Source: a virus
Length of the DNA stretch: 64,000 nt
Reading direction: 5' to 3' (one strand)
IMG/VR virus record: IMGVR_UViG_3300037222_000116
Span: 1-64,000 of that record
Shown piece by piece: positions 15,741-23,440 of the stretch; the stretch's first letter is position 1; each line of letters starts with the position of its first letter. The translations under genes and the position numbers were made by a program. A model generated the notes under the pieces. That model saw only the letters and a list, made by a program, of their open reading frames with translations, was not told where the DNA came from and ran no database searches.

Positions 15741-16676
15741 TCATAGCTCAGGCATCTTCTGCGAGCGACAGATCGACCGCACCCGCTTGCGCACGAACTC
15801 CAATCGCTTCGCAAGCGCGGGCAGTGTCCTGCTGTCTTCGATCAGCTCGTCAGGGAAGTCGTTGAAGATGATGTCGGCGTTGCGAAGTGCATAACCAGCC
15901 ACAGTACAGTTGCCACCGTTGGCGTGAGTCAAAGCACTTTGAATTTGATCTACAAGCTGGTTTCGCTTGTCGCCGTACTCTTTGAGGGCTTCTTCTTTGC
16001 CTTCTTCTTTGCCCTCTTCGTGGCCTTCATTGTATTGCTCGACGAGATCGCTCTCTAAGGTATCGTTGTCGATGCACTTGTGATCGCTGTCTGAACAACA
16101 GGTGTTCTCGTCGTTTGAACAGAAATCGTTGCTCTCATACATCGACTCTCGTTCCATCTCGGAACCGCGCTCTTCGGCGCGTTCGATCTTACGGCGCATC
16201 TCACGCTGACAAGGATTGTCACTGTCGTCTTCATCGATCAAGACATCGCAATCGGGTGATGCCTCGTCAGCGGCCTCTTCACGAGCGACACGCAGAGCCT
16301 CTTCGCCGACGAGAAACCGAGCGTCCTCGAAGCCTTCATCGTAAGCGGCCTCGAAGGCTTCACGATGCTCGGGAGCGAAGCGTCGCTGACCTGCAATTCG
16401 GCGATGAGCACCCCGACCCGGCCTTGCCCAGAACTCGAACATCACCTGCGGGTCGGATGATTCAGGAGCAACGCCATACTCGGGGCGTTCAAACTCAGGT
16501 TCATCAGGATGCCCCGAGCCACCGCCGCTGTACTCCCACGCCATCCGACCGTCACCGAGTCCACGAGACACCCTACGGCGACGTGGCTTGCTACTCAGGT
16601 ACGTCCCGCCGAAGGCAAGAGCGAGCAGCCCGATGAACGGGACGACGATGCTCAGTATGCGAAAGGTTCTTGTCAT
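15741..16676 (-). CDS. N-anchored helical Cys-pair protein, 311 aa
   Basis: Residues 7-28 form a TM helix (ILSIVVPFIGLLALAFGG), followed by SKPRRRRVSRGLGDGR. A charged central region is rich in Glu/Arg and Cys (DFCSNDENTCCSDSDHKC). The C-terminal domain (about 240-305) repeats the helical Cys pattern (GGNCTVAGYAL ... VRSICRS). Gly-Lys-Glu-rich helices (GHEEGKEEGKEE) may form a coiled-coil. Likely a membrane-tethered virion protein. Confidence 0.5.
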   Translation of the reverse strand: MTRTFRILSIVVPFIGLLALAFGGTYLSSKPRRRRVSRGLGDGRMAWEYSGGGSGHPDEPEFERPEYGVAPESSDPQVMFEFWARPGRGAHRRIAGQRRFAPEHREAFEAAYDEGFEDARFLVGEEALRVAREEAADEASPDCDVLIDEDDSDNPCQREMRRKIERAEERGSEMERESMYESNDFCSNDENTCCSDSDHKCIDNDTLESDLVEQYNEGHEEGKEEGKEEALKEYGDKRNQLVDQIQSALTHANGGNCTVAGYALRNADIIFNDFPDELIEDSRTLPALAKRLEFVRKRVRSICRSQKMPEL

Positions 16677-16993
16677 CGGCGGCGTGGGGCTCTGCGACCG
16701 ACTCTACCAAGATCAGGAAGCTGCTGCTTCCGAGGCTGCTTGCCTGCACAGCCTCGCTTGGCCCATTCCTCGTCGAGAACCCACTGATCGAGGTTGCGCT
16801 GAAAGAAGCTGTCAAGGTAGCCGCTGTCGTACATCCCACGCTTCACGGGAACCCGCACCTTGCTCGGATCTCGTTTCCACGTCTTGACTTGTCCGGTAAC
16901 ACGGACCCTCATGGGCGTCCCGTCAGCATTGCGCGCGAAGCAATGGTAGACGACCTGACCGTGACGCAGCCGCTTGGCTTCTTCGAGCGTCAT
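16673..16993 (-). CDS. LPDLG-tail protein, 106 aa
   Basis: The N-terminal domain (residues 1-85, MTLEEAKRLRHGQVVYHC) is a small beta-rich module resembling the N-termini at 53343 (MTKKEWDGLKEGDTIFFC) and 53853 (MTEKEWAKVKVGDRICYC). The C-terminus is PRKQQLPDLGRVGRRAPRRR, one of nine copies of the R-x-Q-x-L-P-D-L-(G) tail. It overlaps both neighbours by four bases in a run of three such genes. Function unknown. The tail probably directs packaging, binding or cleavage. Confidence 0.6.
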   Translation of the reverse strand: MTLEEAKRLRHGQVVYHCFARNADGTPMRVRVTGQVKTWKRDPSKVRVPVKRGMYDSGYLDSFFQRNLDQWVLDEEWAKRGCAGKQPRKQQLPDLGRVGRRAPRRR

Positions 16994-17172
16994 CGGCGTC
17001 GGCGTCCTTGACCGAGATCAGGAAGCTCCTGCCGACGGCCACGCTTCAGGCAGGCATCAGGCGTCAACTCCCAATGCTCGACTTGCTTCATGTTGGTCGA
17101 ATAAAGGGTCGTCGCCCAACCCTTCAAGCCGATCTCGAAGTGTCCTGACGGTGAACCGCGCACGTACTTCAC
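16990..17172 (-). CDS. LPDLG-tail protein, 60 aa
   Basis: GTG start overlapping the preceding stop (GTGA). A short beta-rich body (HFEIGLKGWATTLY) is followed by GRRQELPDLGQGRRRR. It is the smallest member of the tail family, showing that the tail can be a quarter of the protein. Co-transcribed with its two tail-bearing neighbours. Confidence 0.6.
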   Translation of the reverse strand: MKYVRGSPSGHFEIGLKGWATTLYSTNMKQVEHWELTPDACLKRGRRQELPDLGQGRRRR

Positions 17173-17498
17173 GGCTTGCCGAGGTCAGGGAGCTTCTGCT
17201 TGCGCTTGGTTGTCCTCTTGCTGCATGCGCCTTTCATTACGTCTTCGGCGTTGCGCATCTCGCGCAGCAACTCGCGGCCTCGATCCCGAACAGCCTCCGC
17301 GCCCTCCCCGGCTGACAGCGCATGCGCCCACGCTTCCCCGGCGTACTCAGCAGCGCCCACCAACGATGTCCAGCGTTCACTGCACGAGCGCTGTGGATCG
17401 CGCGCGGACTTCAGCGCATAGCGTGCATGCTCTGCCTTCTCCTCGAAGAGAAGTCGATGCTGTACTGGACTACCACCAAGAGGATTGTGCTCACTCAC
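17169..17498 (-). CDS. LPDLG-tail protein with helical Cys-pair domain, 109 aa
   Basis: GTG start with GGGAGG upstream. Residues 20-95 match the helical Cys-pair domain of this genome (ALKSARDPQRSCSERW ... AEDVMKGAC). The end is TKRKQKLPDLGKP, a tail copy that lacks the usual arginine run. It links two of the window's paralogous systems in one protein. Confidence 0.6.
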   Translation of the reverse strand: MSEHNPLGGSPVQHRLLFEEKAEHARYALKSARDPQRSCSERWTSLVGAAEYAGEAWAHALSAGEGAEAVRDRGRELLREMRNAEDVMKGACSKRTTKRKQKLPDLGKP

Positions 17499-17507
17499 AA
17501 CGCCTCC

Positions 17508-18074
17508 CTACCAACCCATGTACGTCTGCGGCTGAATGATGCGCGGGCCGTAGACGATCTGGTGTCCGTCGAATTCGAGTCCTGCTCTCGGGGCGTGCGG
17601 CGGCAGCGTGAAGGACTTGCTGAAGCCGATCGTCCAGTCGATCGGAAGCCAGCGATCCGGGTTCATCTTCGGGTAGGCGATCAGCGGGAAGATGTGCGCG
17701 TAGGGTCCATTGGCTTCGTTCTTTGTCACGGCTCCCTTGACGCCGAAACCATTTCCCATGGCGAGGGTAGCAATGAGTGTAAAGCCGTCGTCGCAGTCAC
17801 CACCCCGAAATTGCAACGTCCTGCGGGCACTCTGGTAGGTGTCATACCCGGCGATGTCACCCGTGTACCGGATGTTCTTCGCCATGAAGAGGTTGATCGC
17901 TTCCAGCTCACACATCGAATCCCGCCACGGACAACCGTGCGTGATCGCCAACGCGAGCTGGCGACTGATCGCGGGGTCACGGATGGACTCGTAGACCATC
18001 TTGCGGATCAGCTTGATGCGATCCTCGATGGACTTGGGCTGCCACTCCTGCATACGCATGTTGCCGACGGGCAT
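17508..18074 (-). CDS. transglutaminase-like cysteine protein, 188 aa
   Basis: A papain-like/transglutaminase core is visible: Cys94 in RGGDCDDG, His127 in YAHIFPL, and Asp146 in LPIDW, in the right order and spacing for a Cys-His-Asp triad. NIRYTGDIAGYDTYQSA precedes the Cys, as in related phage and bacterial proteins. Members act as proteases, amidases or crosslinking enzymes. In this block of virion-like genes it is the best candidate for a maturation protease, which is inference. Confidence 0.6.
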   Translation of the reverse strand: MPVGNMRMQEWQPKSIEDRIKLIRKMVYESIRDPAISRQLALAITHGCPWRDSMCELEAINLFMAKNIRYTGDIAGYDTYQSARRTLQFRGGDCDDGFTLIATLAMGNGFGVKGAVTKNEANGPYAHIFPLIAYPKMNPDRWLPIDWTIGFSKSFTLPPHAPRAGLEFDGHQIVYGPRIIQPQTYMGW

Positions 18075-18083
18075 TGGCGTCCT

Positions 18084-18347
18084 CTACGTCAGCTTGCGCT
18101 GAAGGCGAATGGTCAGCGCCCGAGCGTGGGCGCGCAGGTTGGGATAGCGGGTTGCGCCGACATCGCCGTCGATCCGACCAAGCGCGTAGACGGCTTCGAT
18201 CAGCACGGGCAGTGCCTCATCAGACGGCAATCGCTCAGCAGACTGCAACATCTGCTGAACCTCCAATGCCATGTTCCCACCGCTCGGCATGGACGAAGCC
18301 TCCCCGAGCGAGTAATTACCCCCAAGAATTGTAATCCCTCGTGTCAT
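18084..18347 (-). CDS. unidentified helical protein with GITILGG leader, 87 aa
   Basis: The N-terminus is M-T-R-GITILGGNYSLG, encoded by a 36-bp perfect repeat shared with the adjacent gene. The rest is helical (EVQQMLQSAERLPSDEALPVLIEAVYALG) and basic at the end. The start overlaps the upstream stop as ATGA and has no ribosome site, so it depends on coupling. Function unknown. Confidence 0.5.
   Translation of the reverse strand: MTRGITILGGNYSLGEASSMPSGGNMALEVQQMLQSAERLPSDEALPVLIEAVYALGRIDGDVGATRYPNLRAHARALTIRLQRKLT
18303..18338. repeat. 36-bp perfect direct repeat, copy A
   Basis: Identical to 18620-18655. It contains ATTAC and GTAAT in inverted orientation and is much more AT-rich than its surroundings. 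It encodes GITILGGNYSLG at the start of the 87-aa gene. Confidence 0.8.
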
Positions 18348-18667
18348 GGGATTGGTCGCAACACATGAGGATCGACGTAGAAGACAGAGCCGATCGTCGG
18401 CAATGCCGTCTCTCGGTCGATAACAACCGTCGCACGCAGTCTGGGTGCTTCTCCTGCGACGCGGTCGATGAACACAACACGCACGCGCCCCTCAAGCCGT
18501 CCTCCACGACGCGGACTGTTCCACCACACACGGCGACCAACAATAGGAGACGCGAGCCCGTTGTCTCGCTCTTTCTCCCACTGCCATTGATCCTCCATGG
18601 CACTACCCGTATCGGGAAACCCGAGCGAGTAATTACCCCCAAGAATTGTAATCCCGCTGCGAGGCAT
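18344..18667 (-). CDS. small beta-barrel-like protein with GITILGG leader, 107 aa
   Basis: Begins M-P-R-S-GITILGGNYSLG, the same leader as the next gene. The body is strand-rich (SPIVGRRVWWNSPRRGGRLEGRVRVVFI), typical of small SH3/KOW-like folds. It is coupled to both neighbours. No function can be assigned. Confidence 0.5.
   Translation of the reverse strand: MPRSGITILGGNYSLGFPDTGSAMEDQWQWEKERDNGLASPIVGRRVWWNSPRRGGRLEGRVRVVFIDRVAGEAPRLRATVVIDRETALPTIGSVFYVDPHVLRPIP
18620..18655. repeat. 36-bp perfect direct repeat, copy B
   Basis: Identical to 18303-18338, 317 bp away, and placed at the same position within the leader of the neighbouring gene. Confidence 0.8.
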
Positions 18668-18670
18668 GGG

Positions 18671-19237
18671 CTACGCGTAGCTCCGCGAGCGCTTGCGTCG
18701 ACTCCGATACGGAGGGTTGGACGTCAGCATGCGCCCCGAACCATGCATCGCAGAAACGCTGCGTGACTTGAGTGCGTAGCCGATCCCCAAGACAAGTAGC
18801 CCAGCAATGCCAATGCCGCCGACCCACGGCAGCCACGCAGGCATGTCGTCTTGTGGCGGGCCAACAGGAGGACCATATCCGCCGCCATGCGAAGGAACGT
18901 GCTGGGGCAAGTTCGGCGGCGGCGCAACACCAGACGCAGCGAACATCTGCGAGGTCACGAACGCCGCCTTCTTGCCGATGTCAAGAAGCAGGCAGCAGAT
19001 ATGCGACGCGGGCAGATGCCGCTCAACGCTCTTCTCGGCTTGCTCGTACTGCGAGTAAATCGCCTCGACGATCGTCTCGAATGGCTTGTGCCTGTTGTTC
19101 TTCTGCAACACGCCGAAGACATCGAGCATCTTCTGCACGGCGGCTTCACCCGTGAAGCAATCGGATTCAATGCAGAACGGGCCACCACCGGGGCCATTCG
19201 AGGGACCATCAATCGTGAAGACGTTTCCGAGGGCCAT
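18671..19237 (-). CDS. MALGNVFTIDG paralog with C-terminal TM, 188 aa
   Basis: The start at 19237 is set by the shared leader MALGNVFTIDG, two bases after the stop of its paralog. A helical Cys-containing domain spans about 20-110, a Pro/Gly linker about 115-140, one TM follows (WLPWVGGIGIAGLLVLGIGYAL), then MHGSGRM and a basic end. It is a probable virion membrane protein and a tandem duplicate of 19240-19707. Confidence 0.55.
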   Translation of the reverse strand: MALGNVFTIDGPSNGPGGGPFCIESDCFTGEAAVQKMLDVFGVLQKNNRHKPFETIVEAIYSQYEQAEKSVERHLPASHICCLLLDIGKKAAFVTSQMFAASGVAPPPNLPQHVPSHGGGYGPPVGPPQDDMPAWLPWVGGIGIAGLLVLGIGYALKSRSVSAMHGSGRMLTSNPPYRSRRKRSRSYA

Positions 19238-19239
19238 GG

Positions 19240-19707
19240 CTACGCGTGCCTCCGAGCGGACAATCGACGACGACGTGAACCACGCAGCGGCATGCCCTTC
19301 TGGGTCCGGTAGACGTTCACGCCACCCCAGATCAGCGCCCCGACGAGTCCGAGCCCGAGAGCCCACTTGACGACACTCATCCACGATGACGCCGTATTGA
19401 GCTTGGGAGGAATGCGCGATCCCATGAGCGCCGTCAACGCCTGCGCTTGCTCACCGAGCTGCTTCATCTGACAGCAACGCATCGCGTTCCAGACGTTGAT
19501 TTGCCCAAGCTGAGTCAGAATCGCCGTGACATCGCCACGGAACGAATTGGCCTTGGAAGGATCGCTGCGAGCGAGGTCGATGAAGACCGCCTTCATCTCG
19601 CCGATGGCGTTCTGCGCGTCGGTGCAATCGGACTCACCGCACGGGAGCCAATCACTCGCCCCGAGATCAGGCGCTCCGTCGATGGTGAACACGTTTCCGA
19701 GAGCCAC
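19240..19707 (-). CDS. MALGNVFTIDG paralog with C-terminal TM, 155 aa
   Basis: GTG start. The leader MALGNVFTIDG is identical to that of the downstream paralog. Residues 30-105 are helical with Cys pairs (NAMRCCQMKQ). A TM follows at about 115-135 (WALGLGLVGALIWGGVNVY), and the end is KGMPLRGSRRRRLSARRHA. Tandem duplication with divergence is clear from the matching domain order. Confidence 0.55.
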   Translation of the reverse strand: MALGNVFTIDGAPDLGASDWLPCGESDCTDAQNAIGEMKAVFIDLARSDPSKANSFRGDVTAILTQLGQINVWNAMRCCQMKQLGEQAQALTALMGSRIPPKLNTASSWMSVVKWALGLGLVGALIWGGVNVYRTQKGMPLRGSRRRRLSARRHA

Positions 19708-19722
19708 GAGACGCCTCCAGCT

Positions 19723-20232
19723 TCACGCCGTTTGACGCACGGTAGCACGGCGCTCGGCGACCTCGCAAAGCGGCTTCGCCAGCGTCAGCATGCGAGTCCC
19801 GTTGGGGTAGACGACGTACTCACCACGACGAACCCACTCGAAGCCGAAGCTCTTGAGCAACGCGTGGATCGGCTCGTTGTCCTCGGCGCAGTTGGCTTCG
19901 ACAGCCACGACCGGCAGCTCTTTCATGGCGACTTTGGCCGCGTCGATCACGCGCTCAGTCAACTCGCGTCCCACGCCACGTCGACGAATGCGAGTATCCA
20001 CCGCCAGCGCCATGAAGTCGGCGATCGACTTGCCTCGGTGATTCGGGTCTTCTCGAACGCACATCATGGCGAAGCCGAGGTTCTTGCCGCTCGCCTGCGC
20101 GACGAAGCGCTGAATCAGGCGATGACCCCACATCTCGCCGCACAGCCCGGCATTGCCGTACTTCTCGAACGCCTCGCGCGAGACGCGCTCGACGAACGGC
20201 AAGTCACTATTCTCTCCAAGTCGGATCAACAT
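19723..20232 (-). CDS. GNAT-family N-acetyltransferase
   Basis: A 169-aa protein of typical GNAT length. It has an N-terminal IRLGENSDLPFVERV helix-strand, the acetyl-CoA-binding motif A as LAVDTRIRRRGVGREL (R/Q-x-x-G-x-G/A), then VIDAAKVAMKELPVVAVEANCAEDN and GFEWVRRGEYVVYPNG. It would transfer an acetyl group to an amine; the substrate is unknown. First gene of the long leftward operon that runs to 13394. Confidence 0.8.
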   Translation of the reverse strand: MLIRLGENSDLPFVERVSREAFEKYGNAGLCGEMWGHRLIQRFVAQASGKNLGFAMMCVREDPNHRGKSIADFMALAVDTRIRRRGVGRELTERVIDAAKVAMKELPVVAVEANCAEDNEPIHALLKSFGFEWVRRGEYVVYPNGTRMLTLAKPLCEVAERRATVRQTA

Positions 20233-20255
20233 CGACGCGCTCCCTCCCTCTCGAT

Positions 20256-20285
20256 TTGACGCCTCCTCAAGTTACCACGTACCTT
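20256..20285 (+). promoter_or_regulatory. sigma70-like promoter, leaderless, for the 196-aa gene
   Basis: TTGACG (20256-20261), 18 bp, TACCTT (20280-20285), then seven bases to ATG 20293, with no ribosome site. Confidence 0.65.
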
Positions 20286-20292
20286 CTGACCC

Positions 20293-20883
20293 ATGCTCAC
20301 ACATCACACGTTGCTCCCACACGTTCTTGCGTGGACGGCCCTGATCCCGGTCGGCCTCCAGTTGCTCAAAGGCATGAACGCGCAGGGCGGCGCACCGACG
20401 GGTGGTGGGACCAATCCCCTCGGCAACATCGGCGGCATCTTCGGATCGCTCGGATCGATGCTCGGCCTCGGCACGGGAGCGCCGCCACCTGCACCGGCTG
20501 CTGCTGCGGCGACGTTGACGCAGGCCGCGACGCAGGCAGGAGCGAACGTCACGCCCGAGCAGATCGCCCAGCTCATCAACGCAGCGTTCGCGGCCCACGG
20601 CGTCAATCCCGGTGGCACGTCCAACGCGCCGTACCAACCGTTCGCACCCCCGCCGCCTCCGCCCATGCCGCTGCCGGGAGGACGCACGCGCGGCAAGATT
20701 CATCGAAGACACGGACACATGCACGGGGCGCTCGGCTACAGCCGCCAGATCAGCCTCGGTGATGGTGCGGGAGGCGGGAGCGGCTTCATCGTCGGCCTCT
20801 TCATCGGCCTCGGGACGTTGGTAGCGGCAGGCGCGGCTGTGCATCTCTGCCATCGACAGAATCGTCCCCGCTTCATGCGCTAA
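20293..20883 (+). CDS. virion membrane protein candidate with MHGALG motif, 196 aa
   Basis: An N-terminal hydrophobic stretch (LLPHVLAWTALIPVGLQLL) is followed by a Gly/Ala-rich region and a run of prolines. Then comes RRHGHMHGALGYSRQISLGDG, followed at once by a TM helix (FIVGLFIGLGTLVAAGAAVHL). The His-rich linker plus MHGALG is shared with the 433-aa protein at 21631. The motif directly before the TM would let a protease detach the anchor. Expression is from its own leaderless promoter. Confidence 0.5.
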   Translation: MLTHHTLLPHVLAWTALIPVGLQLLKGMNAQGGAPTGGGTNPLGNIGGIFGSLGSMLGLGTGAPPPAPAAAAATLTQAATQAGANVTPEQIAQLINAAFAAHGVNPGGTSNAPYQPFAPPPPPPMPLPGGRTRGKIHRRHGHMHGALGYSRQISLGDGAGGGSGFIVGLFIGLGTLVAAGAAVHLCHRQNRPRFMR

Positions 20884-20903
20884 CTGCGCTATCTTCCTCG
20901 TTC

Positions 20904-21650
20904 ATGCCCGACCCGTCGCACTGGTCAAACCGCCTTGCACTCCTACACTCCTGCTCCGAAGGCGTCGCCTTCGCCTCGCAGCACGAAGACATCTTCTCCG
21001 TCTGGAAGCATTGCCAGCGTGGCGACTGGTTGCTCTGGTTGACGGCGAGACTCTGTTTGACCGAGGACGACCGCAGGCAAGTCATCGGTGCCTGTGTGAC
21101 GATCGCGCAAGCAGCTTTCGTAGTTCTCCCACCCGAAGAAGAACGCTTGAACGACGCGCTGACCATCGCCTACGCGTGGAGCGACGGCGCGGTCCAGAAA
21201 GACAAGTCGTCACTGCGACACGCGCTCCAGCTCGCGCTGAGCGCCAAGCGCGACCTCGACAAGATCGCCCCCGCCATGGGGGCTGCTGCCGCAAGTGTTG
21301 CAGCGACGCTCTGCGCGATCGGCGACGCCGAGCGCGCGTGGTTGCCCGATGATGGCAGTGTCCGATCGCCTGCCGTCAAGTGGGCTGAGGCGGCGACACG
21401 GCCCGCTGCGTGGCATGCGGCAAGTCTGAGTGCAGCAGCACACGCGCTCTTCTCGCCGCACAGCACCGCAGCACAGACCAAAGCGCAATGCCTCTCTGTA
21501 GCCGCCGACGCCTTCGCATCGAGCGCCGACATCGTGCGTGTGGCCTTCGAGGCTGACGAAATTCTTGAACCTCTGATACACTGGCAAGGCGGGCGACGCG
21601 AGCCCAATCATCGACAGGAGAAAGAAGCCCATGACTGCAATCCTCGCTGA
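20904..21650 (+). CDS. helical protein resembling the 'putative immunity protein' family, 248 aa
   Basis: The pattern CSEGVAFASQHEDIFSVW-x-x-C-x-RGDWLLWL near the N-terminus, long Ala-rich helices, and a final SSADIVRVAFE match a family of helical bacterial proteins annotated as putative immunity proteins (from memory; not searched). Their real role is poorly defined. The gene starts eight bases after TATCTT, with no ribosome site. Its 3' end overlaps the next gene by 20 bp. Confidence 0.5.
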   Translation: MPDPSHWSNRLALLHSCSEGVAFASQHEDIFSVWKHCQRGDWLLWLTARLCLTEDDRRQVIGACVTIAQAAFVVLPPEEERLNDALTIAYAWSDGAVQKDKSSLRHALQLALSAKRDLDKIAPAMGAAAASVAATLCAIGDAERAWLPDDGSVRSPAVKWAEAATRPAAWHAASLSAAAHALFSPHSTAAQTKAQCLSVAADAFASSADIVRVAFEADEILEPLIHWQGGRREPNHRQEKEAHDCNPR

Positions 21651-22932
21651 CTTCGGGTCGCGCAACGGCAACCACCGCCAGTACGACCCGGCCAACATCT
21701 TCCTCGGCAAAGGCATCACCGACATCCTCGACCCGATCGGCATCACCAAGATGCTACCCGACCCGCTCGGCATCAAGGACAAGGTCGCCGGGATCACGAG
21801 CGGAGGCGCGGGCGGGCTCTTCAACAGCTCGGGCGGCGCAGGTGGCCTCTTCAACAACGGCGGCACGGGGCAGCAGACGCCTTGCTACCTGCTCGCGGCG
21901 AACGGCACCAAGCACCGCTGCAACGCCGCGGGCTTCGCCAACGCCTCGCAGTTCGGGCAGGTGCAGATGTTCCGCAACGGGCAGTCCATGGGCCTCGCGC
22001 AGCCGGGCATGTTCCCGCCCGCAGGCTACGGCGCTCCCGGCTACGGCGTCGCTCCCCCGCCCGCTTATGGCGGCTACCCGCCTCCGGGCGGCAGCTACCC
22101 GCTCGGGCCGAACGGGACGTGCCCGCCCGGCTACGTCCAGTCGGGCCTCTCGTGCGTCCCGGCGTCGCAGGCGCTCGCGCAGCGTCGTGCAGGTGGCGGT
22201 GGTGGGCGTGGCAGCAAACACGGCAAGGGCAAGCACGGTCGTCACCACGGCATGCACGGAGCCCTCGGCGACGCCTACGGCGACCAGCAGGACGCGCTCG
22301 CGCGCGTCCAGCAGGGCACGAGCGGCTACCCCGGCATGCGCCCGCCGCTGACCAATCCCGGCATCTTCACCGCCGATGAAGGCGGCACCTCGACGCCCGC
22401 CATGAACCGGCAGTACCCGATCAAGCCGTGGATGCGCAATCGTCGTCCTCCGGGGCTGCACGCGCAGGCGCAGCGCGCGGGCTATACGCAGGCCGACGCG
22501 GGCTACGCGCAGAGCGCGGCGCGAGAGGCCATGGCGAACATGGCGCGTCACCTCCATCACCACGGCGCGGCGCACGCGGCACACCACGCGCAGGCTCGCG
22601 CGGCGCACTACGGCTTCATGCAGCACGGCGGCGGATCGCCCGTGCAGGCCGCGCAGGACAACGTGCAGGGCAGCGGCCTCGGCTACCCGGTCGACTACCT
22701 GTCGATGGAGCTGAACCGCCAGCGCTACGGCGTGGCGATCGACCGCTATCCGGGCAGCAAGCCCGCCCTCGACATGAACGCGCTCACACGCGGCAAGATC
22801 AAGATGCCCGCGTGGATGGGCATGCGGATGCCGCCCGAGGGCGGTGCGCAGATGATGCCGTCCGGTGGCATCCCGACGGGATTGAATGGCCCGCGCGCGT
22901 CGCGCGATCCCTCGGCGTGGTGGAGCTACTAG
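21631..22932 (+). CDS. Gly/His/Ala-rich virion-like protein, 433 aa
   Basis: Has an AGGAGAAAG-type ribosome site. The N-terminal 80 residues are Gly/Asn-rich repeats (GGAGGLFNSSGGAGGLFNN). A Pro/Gly/Tyr region precedes a CPPGYVQSGLSC knuckle. A basic His-rich linker then leads into HGMHGALGDAYG, followed by Ala/His-rich helices and a Met/Pro-rich end. It shares its linker and motif with 20293-20883 and the CPPG knuckle with 10824-12611. Probably a fibrous or core structural protein. Confidence 0.5.
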   Translation: MTAILADFGSRNGNHRQYDPANIFLGKGITDILDPIGITKMLPDPLGIKDKVAGITSGGAGGLFNSSGGAGGLFNNGGTGQQTPCYLLAANGTKHRCNAAGFANASQFGQVQMFRNGQSMGLAQPGMFPPAGYGAPGYGVAPPPAYGGYPPPGGSYPLGPNGTCPPGYVQSGLSCVPASQALAQRRAGGGGGRGSKHGKGKHGRHHGMHGALGDAYGDQQDALARVQQGTSGYPGMRPPLTNPGIFTADEGGTSTPAMNRQYPIKPWMRNRRPPGLHAQAQRAGYTQADAGYAQSAAREAMANMARHLHHHGAAHAAHHAQARAAHYGFMQHGGGSPVQAAQDNVQGSGLGYPVDYLSMELNRQRYGVAIDRYPGSKPALDMNALTRGKIKMPAWMGMRMPPEGGAQMMPSGGIPTGLNGPRASRDPSAWWSY

Positions 22933-23249
22933 CCCTCGTCGAGCAACCGTAACGCCGTCGCGTCCAAGTCTGACTTCTCCCTCCGCAAGAAGAAATCGTA
23001 GACCTTCGTATCAGGCACCTTGCCCTCACGTTGGGCAATAGCGATCACTGCATCGCGCGCAGCCTCACAGTATGCCGTGCTCGGGTTCCAGTCGTCGCAT
23101 TGCCCAGCTCGATAATGCGCCCAGATGCGATCTCGAATCGACTTCGGAACCATGCACCAATGCCTGTGACACGAGAACATCGCGGGAGGAACAACCACCT
23201 CGCACCCGGTCGCATGGCAATGGTGTGCTGTCACCCAATCCTCGGGCAC
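22929..23249 (-). CDS. small zinc-finger protein of a phage-common family, 106 aa
   Basis: GTG start. The N-terminus reads HCHATGCEVVVPPAMFSCHRHWCMVP, then RDRIWAHYRAGQCDDWNPS. I recognise this layout from small uncharacterised phage proteins with a Cys/His zinc knuckle. Function unknown. It is the last gene of the leftward Zn-ribbon/ThyX operon. Confidence 0.6.
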   Translation of the reverse strand: MPEDWVTAHHCHATGCEVVVPPAMFSCHRHWCMVPKSIRDRIWAHYRAGQCDDWNPSTAYCEAARDAVIAIAQREGKVPDTKVYDFFLRREKSDLDATALRLLDEG

Positions 23250-23440
23250 ATGCGGCAGTAGAACTTCTTGGGCGGTGCTTCGACGACAAGCTGCTTGTCT
23301 TTACCACGCCCGACCGTGAACTCCTCGGCCTCTGCACCAGCCTGATGCCCGCAGGCGAGCGTGAAGGACCACCTGACGCTGCCGTCCATGAAGCGCATGA
23401 ACCTCGCCTCGTAGACACCGACCTTGGGTGCGCGCGCCAT
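23231..23440 (-). CDS. small zinc-ribbon-like protein, 69 aa
   Basis: A short beta-rich protein (RFMRFMDGSVRWSFTLACGH ... KKFYCRMC) with a Cys-Gly-His and a CxxC pair placed to bind one zinc. It overlaps both neighbours. Function unknown. Confidence 0.55.
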   Translation of the reverse strand: MARAPKVGVYEARFMRFMDGSVRWSFTLACGHQAGAEAEEFTVGRGKDKQLVVEAPPKKFYCRMCPRIG

